DNA of 64,000 nt. Origin: an uncultured Spirochaetaceae bacterium (GTDB lineage: Bacteria; Spirochaetota; Spirochaetia; Treponematales; Treponemataceae). Below the pieces are notes generated by a model that saw only the letters and a program-made list of their open reading frames with translations, was not told the DNA's origin and searched no databases. Each line of letters starts with the position of its first letter. Positions within the stretch are counted from its first letter, which is position 1. The DNA lies in NCBI GenBank assembly GCA_902802305.1, contig CADCLG010000007.1, positions 62,001 to 126,000 of the forward strand, in the 5' to 3' direction. The position numbers were made by a program, and so were the translations under genes. Shown piece by piece: positions 52,901 to 60,099 of this stretch.

Positions 52901-53019
52901 TTAATGTTGTTAATCGAAATCCAGTATTTTGTTCTTTCTTCATCTGAATTTTGATATTCAACATAAAGCCATTTTCCTTCGTGAATTGAACGGAATATGT
53001 CTTTACCGATGGAATTCAT
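49999..53019 (-). CDS. WYL-like / SF1 helicase / DUF2726 nuclease fusion protein
   Basis: A 1006-residue probable anti-phage helicase-nuclease. The N-terminal ~70 residues (FRSIHEGKWLYVEYQNSDEERTKYWISINNINTEKRSLEVTGLHLG) look like a WYL-type ligand/nucleic-acid sensor. The central UPF1/Dna2-like SF1 helicase has YIQGPPGTGKTTTIINT (Walker A), TIMDEASQCNTAVSLVPI (motif II), LVGDPQQLNPV (III), HAFQGDEKDEILFSLAL (V) and NVAVSRAKDKLVLI (VI). The C-terminal DUF2726 domain (SIDFVIYKKYRNKEFPVLAIELDGPEHHTDPKVMARDEKKKQICKDHGFTLIHVDN) has a restriction-endonuclease-like layout (Asp, Glu-x-Asp). There is no Shine-Dalgarno; TAAAAT ends exactly 6 nt before the ATG. It stands alone between the hsdR operon and the tRNA scar. 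Confidence 0.85.
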   Translation of the reverse strand: MNSIGKDIFRSIHEGKWLYVEYQNSDEERTKYWISINNINTEKRSLEVTGLHLGKFETKELYMFINKIISTEIMDGTFYYTNKDLLEDIELFPQKYSFVFSNIVNLKTLNYLADCNKLADLPKLNNEYVLIKKLDASKIQNQRYKLDDEQFKYIVNSFKKTATIKKEKNINSIIQLALNVLSVHIPKGLYVLAYKEVMFDVAKRSLLAGNKIKICTEFCVDGTTKQSIQNFVQPEEIEFLENIDQIPEFVKDLITENIKGKKNYSVDDCPYFICLQRNTNVNLEKEYESIIEMYSSNKVTVPIQAFFGELHTLKSNEETLPIALIDRNVNLDQLLAIHNAINYPVAYIQGPPGTGKTTTIINTIITAFFNNKTVLFSSYNNHPIDGVFEKLTSLKYRGYTIPFPILRIASNPKIPETIKYIKELMRNIQNLSVYKDALNQSKQNQIERTKKLTELLQKHEEQLDLKERRELIEAMLSKNENMNLRINLEGQQENAINKRLNEIGNITDEEALALLYFDHDKLMQFINFTSVSYLKHLYEPEYKDFVEILDIQDEQEQTTKFNKYFSVSDNVIKMQKVFPVFCSTCISTQKIGEPKQYFDMTIMDEASQCNTAVSLVPIIRGKSLMLVGDPQQLNPVITLDPNINNELKAKYNVNDSYDYIKNSIYKAFLANDSVSQETLLHNHYRCAKEIIDFNNKKYYNSQLNIKSKAMYDKPLMFCEVAENYSSYKNTAPEEVETIVRYVKKNPGKKIGIITPFKNQKDLIESRLKEEHLEDDLSCGTVHAFQGDEKDEILFSLALTDHTHPRTYDWLKNNRELINVAVSRAKDKLVLISSEKELKRLHKSNEQDDLYELARYVKSNGECAVSPRETSSRALGIKPYSSETEDAFLTTLNQSLSVLLEDNSKYSVKREVQISHLFEKLPSDCEFFFKASIDFVIYKKYRNKEFPVLAIELDGPEHHTDPKVMARDEKKKQICKDHGFTLIHVDNTYARRYNFLKDILTEFFNGK

Positions 53020-53025
53020 ATTTAC

Positions 53026-53031
53026 ATTTTA
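53026..53031 (-). promoter_or_regulatory. -10 element of the SF1 helicase gene
   Basis: TAAAAT ends 6 nt before the ATG at 53019, again giving leaderless geometry; the -35 is not obvious. Confidence 0.5.
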
Positions 53032-53200
53032 CAATCAAAAGAACATCCATGTAAATATAATGATGTTGATGGTATAGTCTTATGGTTAGAAAACTGTTGT
53101 CGATTTAAAACTTTAACAGTGACGAATATAAATTCCCGCTTTCTCTTCCGGTGCCTTTCCGCTTCGAGTCCCAACTTGCTTTTTGGTGATTGTTTTAAAA

Positions 53201-53233
53201 TAAAAAAAAACTTCTCGCTAAGGAGAAGTTTTA
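53201..53233 (-). terminator. Terminator of the former tRNA gene
   Basis: AAACTTCTC pairs with GAGAAGTTT around a short loop; read on the minus strand it is followed by nine T residues. It lies only 8 bases past the tRNA 3' fragment, as expected for the original tRNA transcription unit. Confidence 0.85.
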
Positions 53234-53240
53234 CGTTATA

Positions 53241-53280
53241 GCGGGGGCAGGACTCGAACCACCGGCCTCCGGGTTATGAG
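53241..53280 (-). other. 3' half of an initiator-type tRNA (anticodon CAT): integration-site scar
   Basis: Minus strand: CTCATAACCC begins at the anticodon loop, followed by the variable loop, the T arm (GGTGGTTCGAGTCC) and the 3' acceptor strand (CCCCCGC). The 5' half is absent: upstream of CTCATAA the expected GGG of the anticodon stem is replaced by CCC and unrelated bases. A tRNA 3' fragment beside its own terminator is the typical attR product of a tyrosine-integrase element. The intact tRNA would then lie at the other end of the island, to the right of this window. The rest of the gap 53281-53593 holds a 9-bp inverted repeat (ATTCTGTTA/TAACAGAAT, 53428-53463) and three tiny hairpins before T-runs (53486-53545). 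Confidence 0.8.
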
Positions 53281-53593
53281 GGGTCTAAGAAAACTACACA
53301 TAACCATACCTACCCATAAAGAGCTTGAAATTTATATCATTATAGCCCGAATTTGGCGAATTTTCAACAAAAATACGCTATGCAACTATACCCAACAACA
53401 ATAAATTTCTACAAATTTAGGATACAAATTCTGTTAGTCGGGAAATTGTCCGGATAACAGAATTTACACTTTATGGCCAAAATTAGCGTTGAAAACGCCT
53501 TTTTAGTCGGGTCAAAAACCCAGAGGCCACAAAGCCTTTTTCTACTGACATTGATTCTCAATAGAAAAACTTAGAAAGTCTTATCTAAAATAA

Positions 53594-56344
53594 TTATATA
53601 CTACTAATTCTTGGATGATTTTTATATTTCAATATTATTTTATTACATAAATTCCTAATTGTTTTGATTTTCTTATTATTAGTTTTTAAATTATTAATTA
53701 AATTTACCAATTCATGGTTAGAGCTCTGATATCCAGATGAATTTAATTCATTTATTAACCAGTTATAAATTTCTAAATATAGTTCATTTGTAAATTTAAT
53801 TATTTTTAATTGAAATAACGTGATTAAGTATTTTAGTTTTAATCTTGTAAAATCTGTATTTGATAAAACTTGATTAAACATTGTAACTCCATAAGGTGGA
53901 TTTTTTCTCAATAAATATTTCTTATACTTCAATAAAATATTTTTTAAAATACTTTTGCAATCTTCTGAACAAAAAGCATATATAACACAAAGTTGATTAG
54001 TATAAAATCCAATAATTTGATCCAAACTTGCATGTTGAATATGTTTTAATATTGTCCTTATATAATTAAGATCCGTAAAGCATTCCGAGTTTAGACTTCC
54101 AAGATATAAAAAATGAGCTAGATAATTATTCTCAGTTATTGAAATACCAATTGTTGGGGATATTTTATTATAAAACCATTTTGTTATTAATATTTTATAA
54201 AAGCTCATTATTTTTATTTCATTAAAAATTGTATTATCAATTTTAAATTTTGTTTCTATAAATTGTATAGTAAGAGATAACAACTTTTCATCACAAATTG
54301 AAAACGCAAATAGATTTTTTAAATAAGTTGCTACCATTTGAGTATTTTCTTTTTTTAAATTAGCAAATGACAATATTACTAATAAATTAGAAAAATATGG
54401 TTTAGTATTTCCATATTCTGAGTTTTTGTATATTTTTGCACAATTCGGTAATACGATATTAATTAACCAATCTTCATCATCTTGAGTTAATTCAATATTT
54501 TGAATTCCATTTTTTTTTAATAAAGAATAAAGATTTTGTTCATTATTATCCCAATTAAAAAATTTTATTGCTGTAAAAATTTCATTTCTATTAAATGATA
54601 TTACTGGAGAGACAGATTTTCTTACCAACGCAATTTTAAAGAAAAGTCTTTCTACTTGAACAAAAGACAAATCATGATCAATTAAAATATTATTCAATAA
54701 TACAAAATCATTTAAATTTTTATGTTTATTAGCATATTGAAATTTACTGTTATCAAATGCCATTCCCCCATTTTTGATATTTTCAACGGTATGTAAAAGC
54801 TTTTTTAGAGTATTTTGTAATTCTATTTGTAAAGATTTTAATGTATTTCCATTTACAAAGTTATAGATATCAAAGACCTCATTTTGTAACTTTTTAGGTA
54901 AATTGTTAAATTTTTTATATAAATCTATGGAATCTTCCTGCTTATTACAAGGGATCATTTTTACATTGAAAATTGTTTGTTGTAATACATTTAGATTATA
55001 ATAAGATATAAAAAGTTTTCTGTAGTTTCTATCATTTATATCTTTTTGAATTATAATTTTATTTAATTCAAATGCAGTTTCAATTAATTCAGAACCGCCA
55101 GCATAGTAATCAATATTTTCATATATGTTAACTATCCTTTGTTCGTCTGTATTATATATTTCATAGTTAAAATTTTTATAAGCTTTTGATTTATCATAAA
55201 ATTGAAGTAAATTATTGGTTGGTAAGAAAACTATATTATTATTAGTTTTATCTATAAAGCCTTCATTTATAATTCCCATAATGTTAGCTTTCATAAGTAT
55301 AAAAGATATTTTTGAAAGTATTTCATTTTCTTCATCTGTAATTTGATTATAGAATGAATTGATAAAGTTCTTAAAAATTTTTCTTCTTTCCTCGTTATAA
55401 TCATAAGTAGCAGAATCAACCTGTAACCATGCAAACGTAATATTCTCTGTAGGATAATTAAAATATGTATTTGTTAGAAAATGCTGGATACTTGATAAGA
55501 GAATAGCTTTATCGTTTTTAAGGGGAGATAATAATTCATAAAATGCTTTTATTGGTTTTTTATTATTAATTACAACATTTATATTATTCAGAGTTTTAAA
55601 AATATCTGTAATATTTGATACTATAAAAGTTTTGATATTATTTTTATTATACTTTACGATATCGTTTGATTTATAATATCCTTCAACTAAAGCACAGTAA
55701 AATTTTGGCAACGCAGGGGCTGCTTTATTAATCCAATTCAATATTTGTTGAAAATCTTTATCATTTAACGAGTAACCTATAAACAAAACGGTAGTGGTAC
55801 ATAAAATACTTTTTACAAAATTTTCTGTTAACGGAAAATCTTTTGAATAAGAATTATAACTTTTTTTTGTAAGTACAAACTTTGAGTGTTGAAAGTCACC
55901 ATGTATTTTCAAATATTTATTATATAACTTTGAATTCATCAGTTCAGAATCGTCTGCTATTACATCGTACATTTCTAAACTTGAATGTATATAATTTTGT
56001 AACATATTATCCCAATTAGTAGAAATTAGATATGTAGGTCTTGTTTTTAATAATTCATTATAAAAAGATTGATTTGTGGTTGTTTCAGGAAAAAGAGAGT
56101 TGACTGTTTCTTTTAATTTTTCGTATCCATATTTATTTTCATATTTTTGAGCAACTTTTAATGCATCATTAGTAAAGCAAAAATTAAGTTCATTTTTTAA
56201 TTTTTGAGTAACTCCTGACCAAACTGGATAATTTGAATTTACATGCTTTGAAACACCGGCACCCATAAAAATTGTAAAATTTTCATTAATTATTGAATCA
56301 TGCAATTCATTGATTGCGTCATTAAACGAAATAGTTTTTTCCAT
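53594..56344 (-). CDS. SIR2-domain defence protein
   Basis: A 916-residue AT-rich protein. The N-terminal SIR2_2 domain shows FTIFMGAGVSKHVNSNYPVWSGV (GAGVS, 28-32, NAD-binding), YLISTNWDNML (108-113), YLKIHGDF (His148) and VLFIGYSLNDKDFQQIL (189-197). Stand-alone SIR2 proteins with long helical C-termini, such as DSR1/DSR2 of about 1000 residues, deplete NAD+ on phage infection; the length and layout fit that class. The C-terminal 600 residues are helical and not recognised. I use ATG 56344, with GGAAAAAAGT upstream and a TATAAT box at 56357-56362, rather than the earlier in-frame ATG. It is the first gene inside the putative island. Confidence 0.8.
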   Translation of the reverse strand: MEKTISFNDAINELHDSIINENFTIFMGAGVSKHVNSNYPVWSGVTQKLKNELNFCFTNDALKVAQKYENKYGYEKLKETVNSLFPETTTNQSFYNELLKTRPTYLISTNWDNMLQNYIHSSLEMYDVIADDSELMNSKLYNKYLKIHGDFQHSKFVLTKKSYNSYSKDFPLTENFVKSILCTTTVLFIGYSLNDKDFQQILNWINKAAPALPKFYCALVEGYYKSNDIVKYNKNNIKTFIVSNITDIFKTLNNINVVINNKKPIKAFYELLSPLKNDKAILLSSIQHFLTNTYFNYPTENITFAWLQVDSATYDYNEERRKIFKNFINSFYNQITDEENEILSKISFILMKANIMGIINEGFIDKTNNNIVFLPTNNLLQFYDKSKAYKNFNYEIYNTDEQRIVNIYENIDYYAGGSELIETAFELNKIIIQKDINDRNYRKLFISYYNLNVLQQTIFNVKMIPCNKQEDSIDLYKKFNNLPKKLQNEVFDIYNFVNGNTLKSLQIELQNTLKKLLHTVENIKNGGMAFDNSKFQYANKHKNLNDFVLLNNILIDHDLSFVQVERLFFKIALVRKSVSPVISFNRNEIFTAIKFFNWDNNEQNLYSLLKKNGIQNIELTQDDEDWLINIVLPNCAKIYKNSEYGNTKPYFSNLLVILSFANLKKENTQMVATYLKNLFAFSICDEKLLSLTIQFIETKFKIDNTIFNEIKIMSFYKILITKWFYNKISPTIGISITENNYLAHFLYLGSLNSECFTDLNYIRTILKHIQHASLDQIIGFYTNQLCVIYAFCSEDCKSILKNILLKYKKYLLRKNPPYGVTMFNQVLSNTDFTRLKLKYLITLFQLKIIKFTNELYLEIYNWLINELNSSGYQSSNHELVNLINNLKTNNKKIKTIRNLCNKIILKYKNHPRISSI

Positions 56345-56462
56345 ACTTTTTTCCAGATTATAACGAAAAATCATTTTTGTTTATTTTACTACAAAAAAGT
56401 GGTAGTCGGAAGTTTTTATCGTTAATGTAATAAAAAGAGATTCTATTATTTAAATATTTTAC

Positions 56463-56551
56463 ATAAACGGCATTATGAGCAGTTCGCTGATGGAACTGTA
56501 AAAGATATTGAAGATGAGATTCTGTTTGAAGTGCCGGAGGGATGGGCTTGG
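56463..56551 (+). repeat. Inverted repeat IR1, silent copy
   Basis: 89 bases at the beginning of the silent cassette are 84/89 identical to the reverse complement of 62153-62241 in the active hsdS, by direct alignment. The match starts sharply at ATAAACGGCATTATGAGCAG and covers codons just before TRD1. Confidence 0.85.
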
Positions 56552-57069
56552 ATTCGACAAAAAAATCTTGGCATCGCATTAAATGGAAAAGCTTTTAAGC
56601 CATCAGATTGGACAAAAAAAGGATTACCTATTGTAAGAATACAAAATTTAAATGATAAAAATGCACCTTACAATTATTATGATAAAGATGTTGATGAAAC
56701 ATTTCTTTTACATGGCGGTGAATTATTATTTGCATGGTCAGGTACTCCCGGAACTTCTTTCGGAGCTCATATTTGGGATAAAGGTGAGGCCGTTTTAAAT
56801 CAGCATATCTTTAAAATACTTTTTGATGAAACAATTATAAATAAGATTTTCTATAAGTATTGCTTAAACAATCAAGTTGAAAAATTAATTGAAGTAGCTC
56901 ATGGCAGTGCTGGTTTAGCACATATAACAAAGAATATGTTTGATGAAGTTCTTATACCTCTCCCACCGTACAATGAACAATTAAGAATTGTTTCAGAATT
57001 TGAGAAAACGATATCATTAATAAACTACATTAATGATAATAAAACTGAATTGAATGATACAATTAAACA

Positions 57070-57193
57070 AACAAAATCCAAAATCCTTGACCTCGCTATC
57101 CACGGTAAACTTGTTCCTCAAGACCCAAATGATGAGCCAGCCGAAGAACTCTTAAAGCGCATTGCGACAAGTGATAACAGACCTTATGAGAAG
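57070..57193 (+). repeat. Inverted repeat IR2, silent copy
   Basis: The conserved central region of the silent hsdS (KSKILDLAIHGKLVPQDPNDE...ATSDNRPYEK) is inverted relative to 61481-61600 of the active gene, with scattered mismatches. Its last 16 bases are also inverted at 58298-58313. This is the likely exchange site for TRD2. Confidence 0.8.
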
Positions 57194-57739
57194 GTGGAAG
57201 AAGATAGTATACCATTTGAAATACCAACATCTTGGCTATGGACTACAATTAAAAATATTGTAAATTATATTGGCGATGGTGATTGGATTGAATCAAAAGA
57301 TCAATCTGACAAAGGTATTCGTCTAATTCAAACTGGAAATATTGGTTTTGGAACTTTTAAGGATAAGGAAGGTAAGTATCATTACATTTCAGAAAACACT
57401 TTTAATAGTTTAGGATGTAATGAAATTTTTGAAGGTGATATTCTTATTTCAAGACTTCCAGAACCTGTTGGTAGAGCTTGTATTCTTCCCAAATTACCAG
57501 AAAGAATGATTACTGCTGTAGACTGTACAATTATTAGATTAAATGAAGATCTTTTTCAAAAAGAACTTTTCGTATATTACACAATCTCAAATAAATATCT
57601 TGAATTAATCAAAGAAAATTGTACAGGAACTACGAGATTAAGAATATCTCGTTCAAATCTTGAAAAGATTCTTGTTCCTATTCCACCACTAAAAGAACAG
57701 AAGCGTATTCTTGATAGAATAAAAGAATTATTTGCGTTA

Positions 57740-58313
57740 TTAGATGAGATTGTTTTGAATCTGGTCTAATACTTCATACATATTTTCTATAGCTTCTACA
57801 ATCCTTTTTTGCTCTGATAATGGAGGAAGAGGAAAATCTACTTGTTTTACTGTATCAGACTTCAGATTTTTTACAGTAGAACCAGCTGCTACATTTGAAA
57901 AAGTCTCATAAATATATGCAGAAGATAAAGCATAATAAAGGTAATCTTGTAAAAGACATTCTTTTATATTTGCAAAAACAAGCCAACCATCATGAATGCA
58001 TCCATCTATTTTCAAAATATAAGGTCTTCCAAAACTCATTGAATTAGTTAATAAGAAGTCTCCTGCATGAACAAAACGAGAATGCTTCTTTCCCTCGGGT
58101 TTAATTTTTTCTTTGGCAGAAGTTATATATTTGCTTTCTTCTGATGTATCTCCAATTTTAATCCAGTTTATACCGTCTTGGTTGTCTGTAATATAATCTT
58201 GAATCGGTCTAGGTGAACCGCCACGAGCAATTTCAGCTAAATCATTAAGTTTTACCCATTTCCAGGAATCGGGAATCTCAAAAGGTTCCTCATCCAACTT
58301 CTCATAAGGTCTG
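57740..58313 (-). pseudogene. hsdS: Silent hsdS TRD cassette
   Basis: A fragment of about 190 codons encoding one second-position TRD: RPYEKLDEEPFEIPDSWKWVKLNDLAEIARGGSPRPIQDYITDN ... DFPLPPLSEQKRIVEAIENMYEVLDQI. It begins at the 16-base sequence CAGACCTTATGAGAAG (58298-58313, minus strand), which is perfectly repeated in inverted orientation at 57178-57193 in the other silent cassette. It has no N-terminal half and no start signals. Inversion across these repeats would swap the two convergent TRDs. Confidence 0.8.
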
Positions 58314-58332
58314 CATTAAGAAGATAAATTCA

Positions 58333-58371
58333 CCAATAAGGCACTTTTTAGTGCATAAAAAAACTTATTGG
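58333..58371 (+). promoter_or_regulatory. Hairpin overlapping the recombinase ribosome-binding site
   Basis: CCAATAAG pairs with CTTATTGG, enclosing GCAC-TTTTTA-GTGC. The 3' arm includes the first two G of the GGAGG Shine-Dalgarno (58370-58374) of the recombinase gene. It could lower translation of the recombinase or be a binding site for it. Confidence 0.5.
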
Positions 58372-58379
58372 AGGCTTTT

Positions 58380-59198
58380 ATGATAAAGCAAAATGAACAA
58401 ACACCATTTGAGCAGTATCTACGAAAGCAGAATCTTTCGGAAAATACTGTCACTTCCTACCTGTGGACTATTAAGTATTACACAGAAAACTATGAGGACT
58501 TTTCAAAAGAAAACCTTCTTGCTTACAAAGGCTGGCTCTTGGAATACTTTAAGCCCAAAACTGTAAACCTTCGTATTCAGGCAATTAACAAGTATCTTGT
58601 TTTTACTGGGAAGGATAAAATGCAGCTTAAACAGGTAAAAGTTCAGCAAAAGAACTTTCTGGAAAATGTAATAAGCAATGCTGACTATCAATACTTCAAA
58701 GCGCAGCTTAAAGCAGATGGAAATATCGAATGGTATTTTGTAGTATGGTTTCTTGGTGCTACTGGTGCTCGTGTAAGTGAACTTACTCAGATAAAAGTTG
58801 AGCACGTAAATATTGGCTGGTTTGATTTGTACTCAAAAGGCGGAAAACTTCGTCGTTTGTATATTCCAAAACTATTGCGTGAAGAAGCCCAAGCCTGGCT
58901 TAAATCTATAAACAGGACTTTTGGATATGTTTTTCTTAATCGCTTTGGTGAACGAATTACCACACGAGGAATTGCAACACAGCTTAAAACTTATGCTGCA
59001 AAATATGGCATAAGCACTAAGGTTGTCTATCCTCATTCTTTCCGGCATCGTTACGCAAAGAACTTTCTTGAAAAGTTCAATGATATTTCTTTACTTGCCG
59101 ATTTGATGGGGCATGAAAGTATTGAAACCACTCGTATTTACCTCAGGCGAACTGCAAGCGAACAACAAGAAATTGTTGATCAAATTGTAACGTGGTAA
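58380..59198 (+). CDS. Tyrosine recombinase (hsdS inverting type)
   Basis: A 272-residue integrase/XerC-like protein. The N-terminal SAM-like core-binding domain (FEQYLRKQNLSENTVTSYLWTIKYY) is followed by the catalytic domain with all expected residues: Arg131 (GARVSEL), Lys in YSKGGKLRRLYIP (153/156), His219-x-x-Arg222 (HSFRH), His245 (LMGHES) and Tyr254 (TRIYLRR). At this short length, set between silent and expressed hsdS genes, it should invert hsdS segments rather than integrate a phage. I use ATG 58380 with GGAGG 5 nt upstream. It lies on the opposite strand from the expressed RM genes and has its own leader with a hairpin over the ribosome-binding site. Confidence 0.9.
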   Translation: MIKQNEQTPFEQYLRKQNLSENTVTSYLWTIKYYTENYEDFSKENLLAYKGWLLEYFKPKTVNLRIQAINKYLVFTGKDKMQLKQVKVQQKNFLENVISNADYQYFKAQLKADGNIEWYFVVWFLGATGARVSELTQIKVEHVNIGWFDLYSKGGKLRRLYIPKLLREEAQAWLKSINRTFGYVFLNRFGERITTRGIATQLKTYAAKYGISTKVVYPHSFRHRYAKNFLEKFNDISLLADLMGHESIETTRIYLRRTASEQQEIVDQIVTW

Positions 59199-59233
59199 TT
59201 GTAAAATACTCAAGAACATTAAGTTCTTGGGTA

Positions 59234-59839
59234 TTATTGCTCATCTAAAATAAAATCGATATGCTCTCTATCTGATTGCAATTGTTTATCTTCTGGTCTC
59301 ATAAAATGTATTGTTAATTTACATAAAAGAAGATAAAAGCCAACAAGATTAAGAGAATGTTTTATATGCATTCTTTCGTTTTTTATACCATCGTCAAAAT
59401 ATTGTTTTGGTAATGATTGTATATGTGAAAAATCTGCAAACATTTCTTCTTCAGATACGTCTGGAAAATACATTTTTCCAAAGAATCTGTTATTTTTTAA
59501 TTCTGTTATTTGAGATTGTGAGAAATCACCTTCATTAAAAGAATAAAATGGAGCAATTAATATATAATCATCATTTTCTATATCACAGGAATTTGAAATT
59601 ATTAAAACAGTCCGTTCCGCTATATTGATAGAACCATCCATTCCAATGATTGGAACTTTAACATTTTCAACGATATCTCCCTGACATATACCACCAAGAC
59701 TTTTTGTATTATAACATTCAAAAGTTTTCCCGTGTTCATAGAATTGTTCCAAACTATGTTTCGTCTGTTCTTGAACATATGGACTTATTGAAGGAAAAAG
59801 TGATGTTACAAAATCAATGAACGAGGTATCAAATATCAA
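59234..59839 (-). CDS. Unknown protein, last of a three-gene cassette
   Basis: A 201-residue protein I cannot name. A central segment stands out: LGGICQGDIVENVKVPIIG ... RTVLIISNSCDIENDDYILIAPFYSFNEGDF. The GD-x-x-N and SNSCDIEN blocks look like a conserved beta-domain that may bind a small ligand or metal. The remainder is helical (HIKHSLNLVGFYLLLCKLTIHFM). The start is a TTG at 59839 with AGAGG upstream, 11 nt after the stop of the 82-residue gene. It is the last gene of the three-gene unit between the recombinase and hsdS. Confidence 0.6.
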   Translation of the reverse strand: MIFDTSFIDFVTSLFPSISPYVQEQTKHSLEQFYEHGKTFECYNTKSLGGICQGDIVENVKVPIIGMDGSINIAERTVLIISNSCDIENDDYILIAPFYSFNEGDFSQSQITELKNNRFFGKMYFPDVSEEEMFADFSHIQSLPKQYFDDGIKNERMHIKHSLNLVGFYLLLCKLTIHFMRPEDKQLQSDREHIDFILDEQ

Positions 59840-59850
59840 ATTATAACCTC

Positions 59851-60099
59851 TTAGAACAACTTCGTACCTGTAGGTTTATATACTTTGCTGATTGCCTGTG
59901 TATATTTTCTTTGTTCTTCAGATGTAAAAGAACGCATATCTGGAAACAAAGACGATGCTATTGAATAAGCAGTCTGAGCTTTTTGATAAGAGATAATTGG
60001 TGGCATAGAGTTACAATTACTGTGAACATCAAAATTAGAGATTGGGATTTGTGTATCACATACGGAACTATTTAAACCAATAATAACCATGCCTAACAT
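59851..60099 (-). CDS. Small unknown protein, middle of the three-gene cassette
   Basis: An 82-residue protein (MLGMVIIGLNSSVCDTQIPISNFDVHSNCNSMPPIISYQKAQTAYSIASSLFPDMRSFTSEEQRKYTQAISKVYKPTGTKLF). There is no recognised domain. The C-terminal part is helical and basic. Its ATG overlaps the stop of the upstream gene by 7 bases (ATGTTAG) and a strong AAGGGGG box lies 8 nt before it, so it is translated together with that gene. Confidence 0.55.
   Translation of the reverse strand: MLGMVIIGLNSSVCDTQIPISNFDVHSNCNSMPPIISYQKAQTAYSIASSLFPDMRSFTSEEQRKYTQAISKVYKPTGTKLF

Larger units (their letters stand above)
56463..57769 (+). pseudogene. hsdS: Silent hsdS cassette (two TRDs, no promoter or start)
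   Basis: The coding frame starts without an initiation codon exactly where homology to the expressed hsdS begins (HYEQFADGTVKDIEDEILFEVPEGWAW). It carries a first alternative TRD (IRQKNLGIALNGKAFKPSDW ... IPLPPYNEQLRIVSEF), the conserved middle (KSKILDLAIHGKLVPQDPNDEPAEELLKRIATSDNRPYEK) and a second alternative TRD (FEIPTSWLWTTIKNIVNYIGDGDW ... PIPPLKEQKRILDRIKELFALLDEI). It is in inverted orientation to the active gene at 60899-62428. It is a donor for DNA inversion and not expected to be expressed here. Its end overlaps the end of the next cassette by 30 bases, tail to tail. Confidence 0.85.

Noticed and set aside
53428..53545. Inverted repeat and three small hairpins before T-runs, as a second small RNA
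   Set aside because: Stems are only 4-9 bp and no convincing promoter is placed in front; more likely part of the integration-site region.
58380..59198. The tyrosine recombinase as the integrase that moved the island into the tRNA
   Set aside because: It is short, lies amid inverted hsdS copies, and fits an hsdS invertase better. The island's own integrase is more likely beyond the right end of the window.
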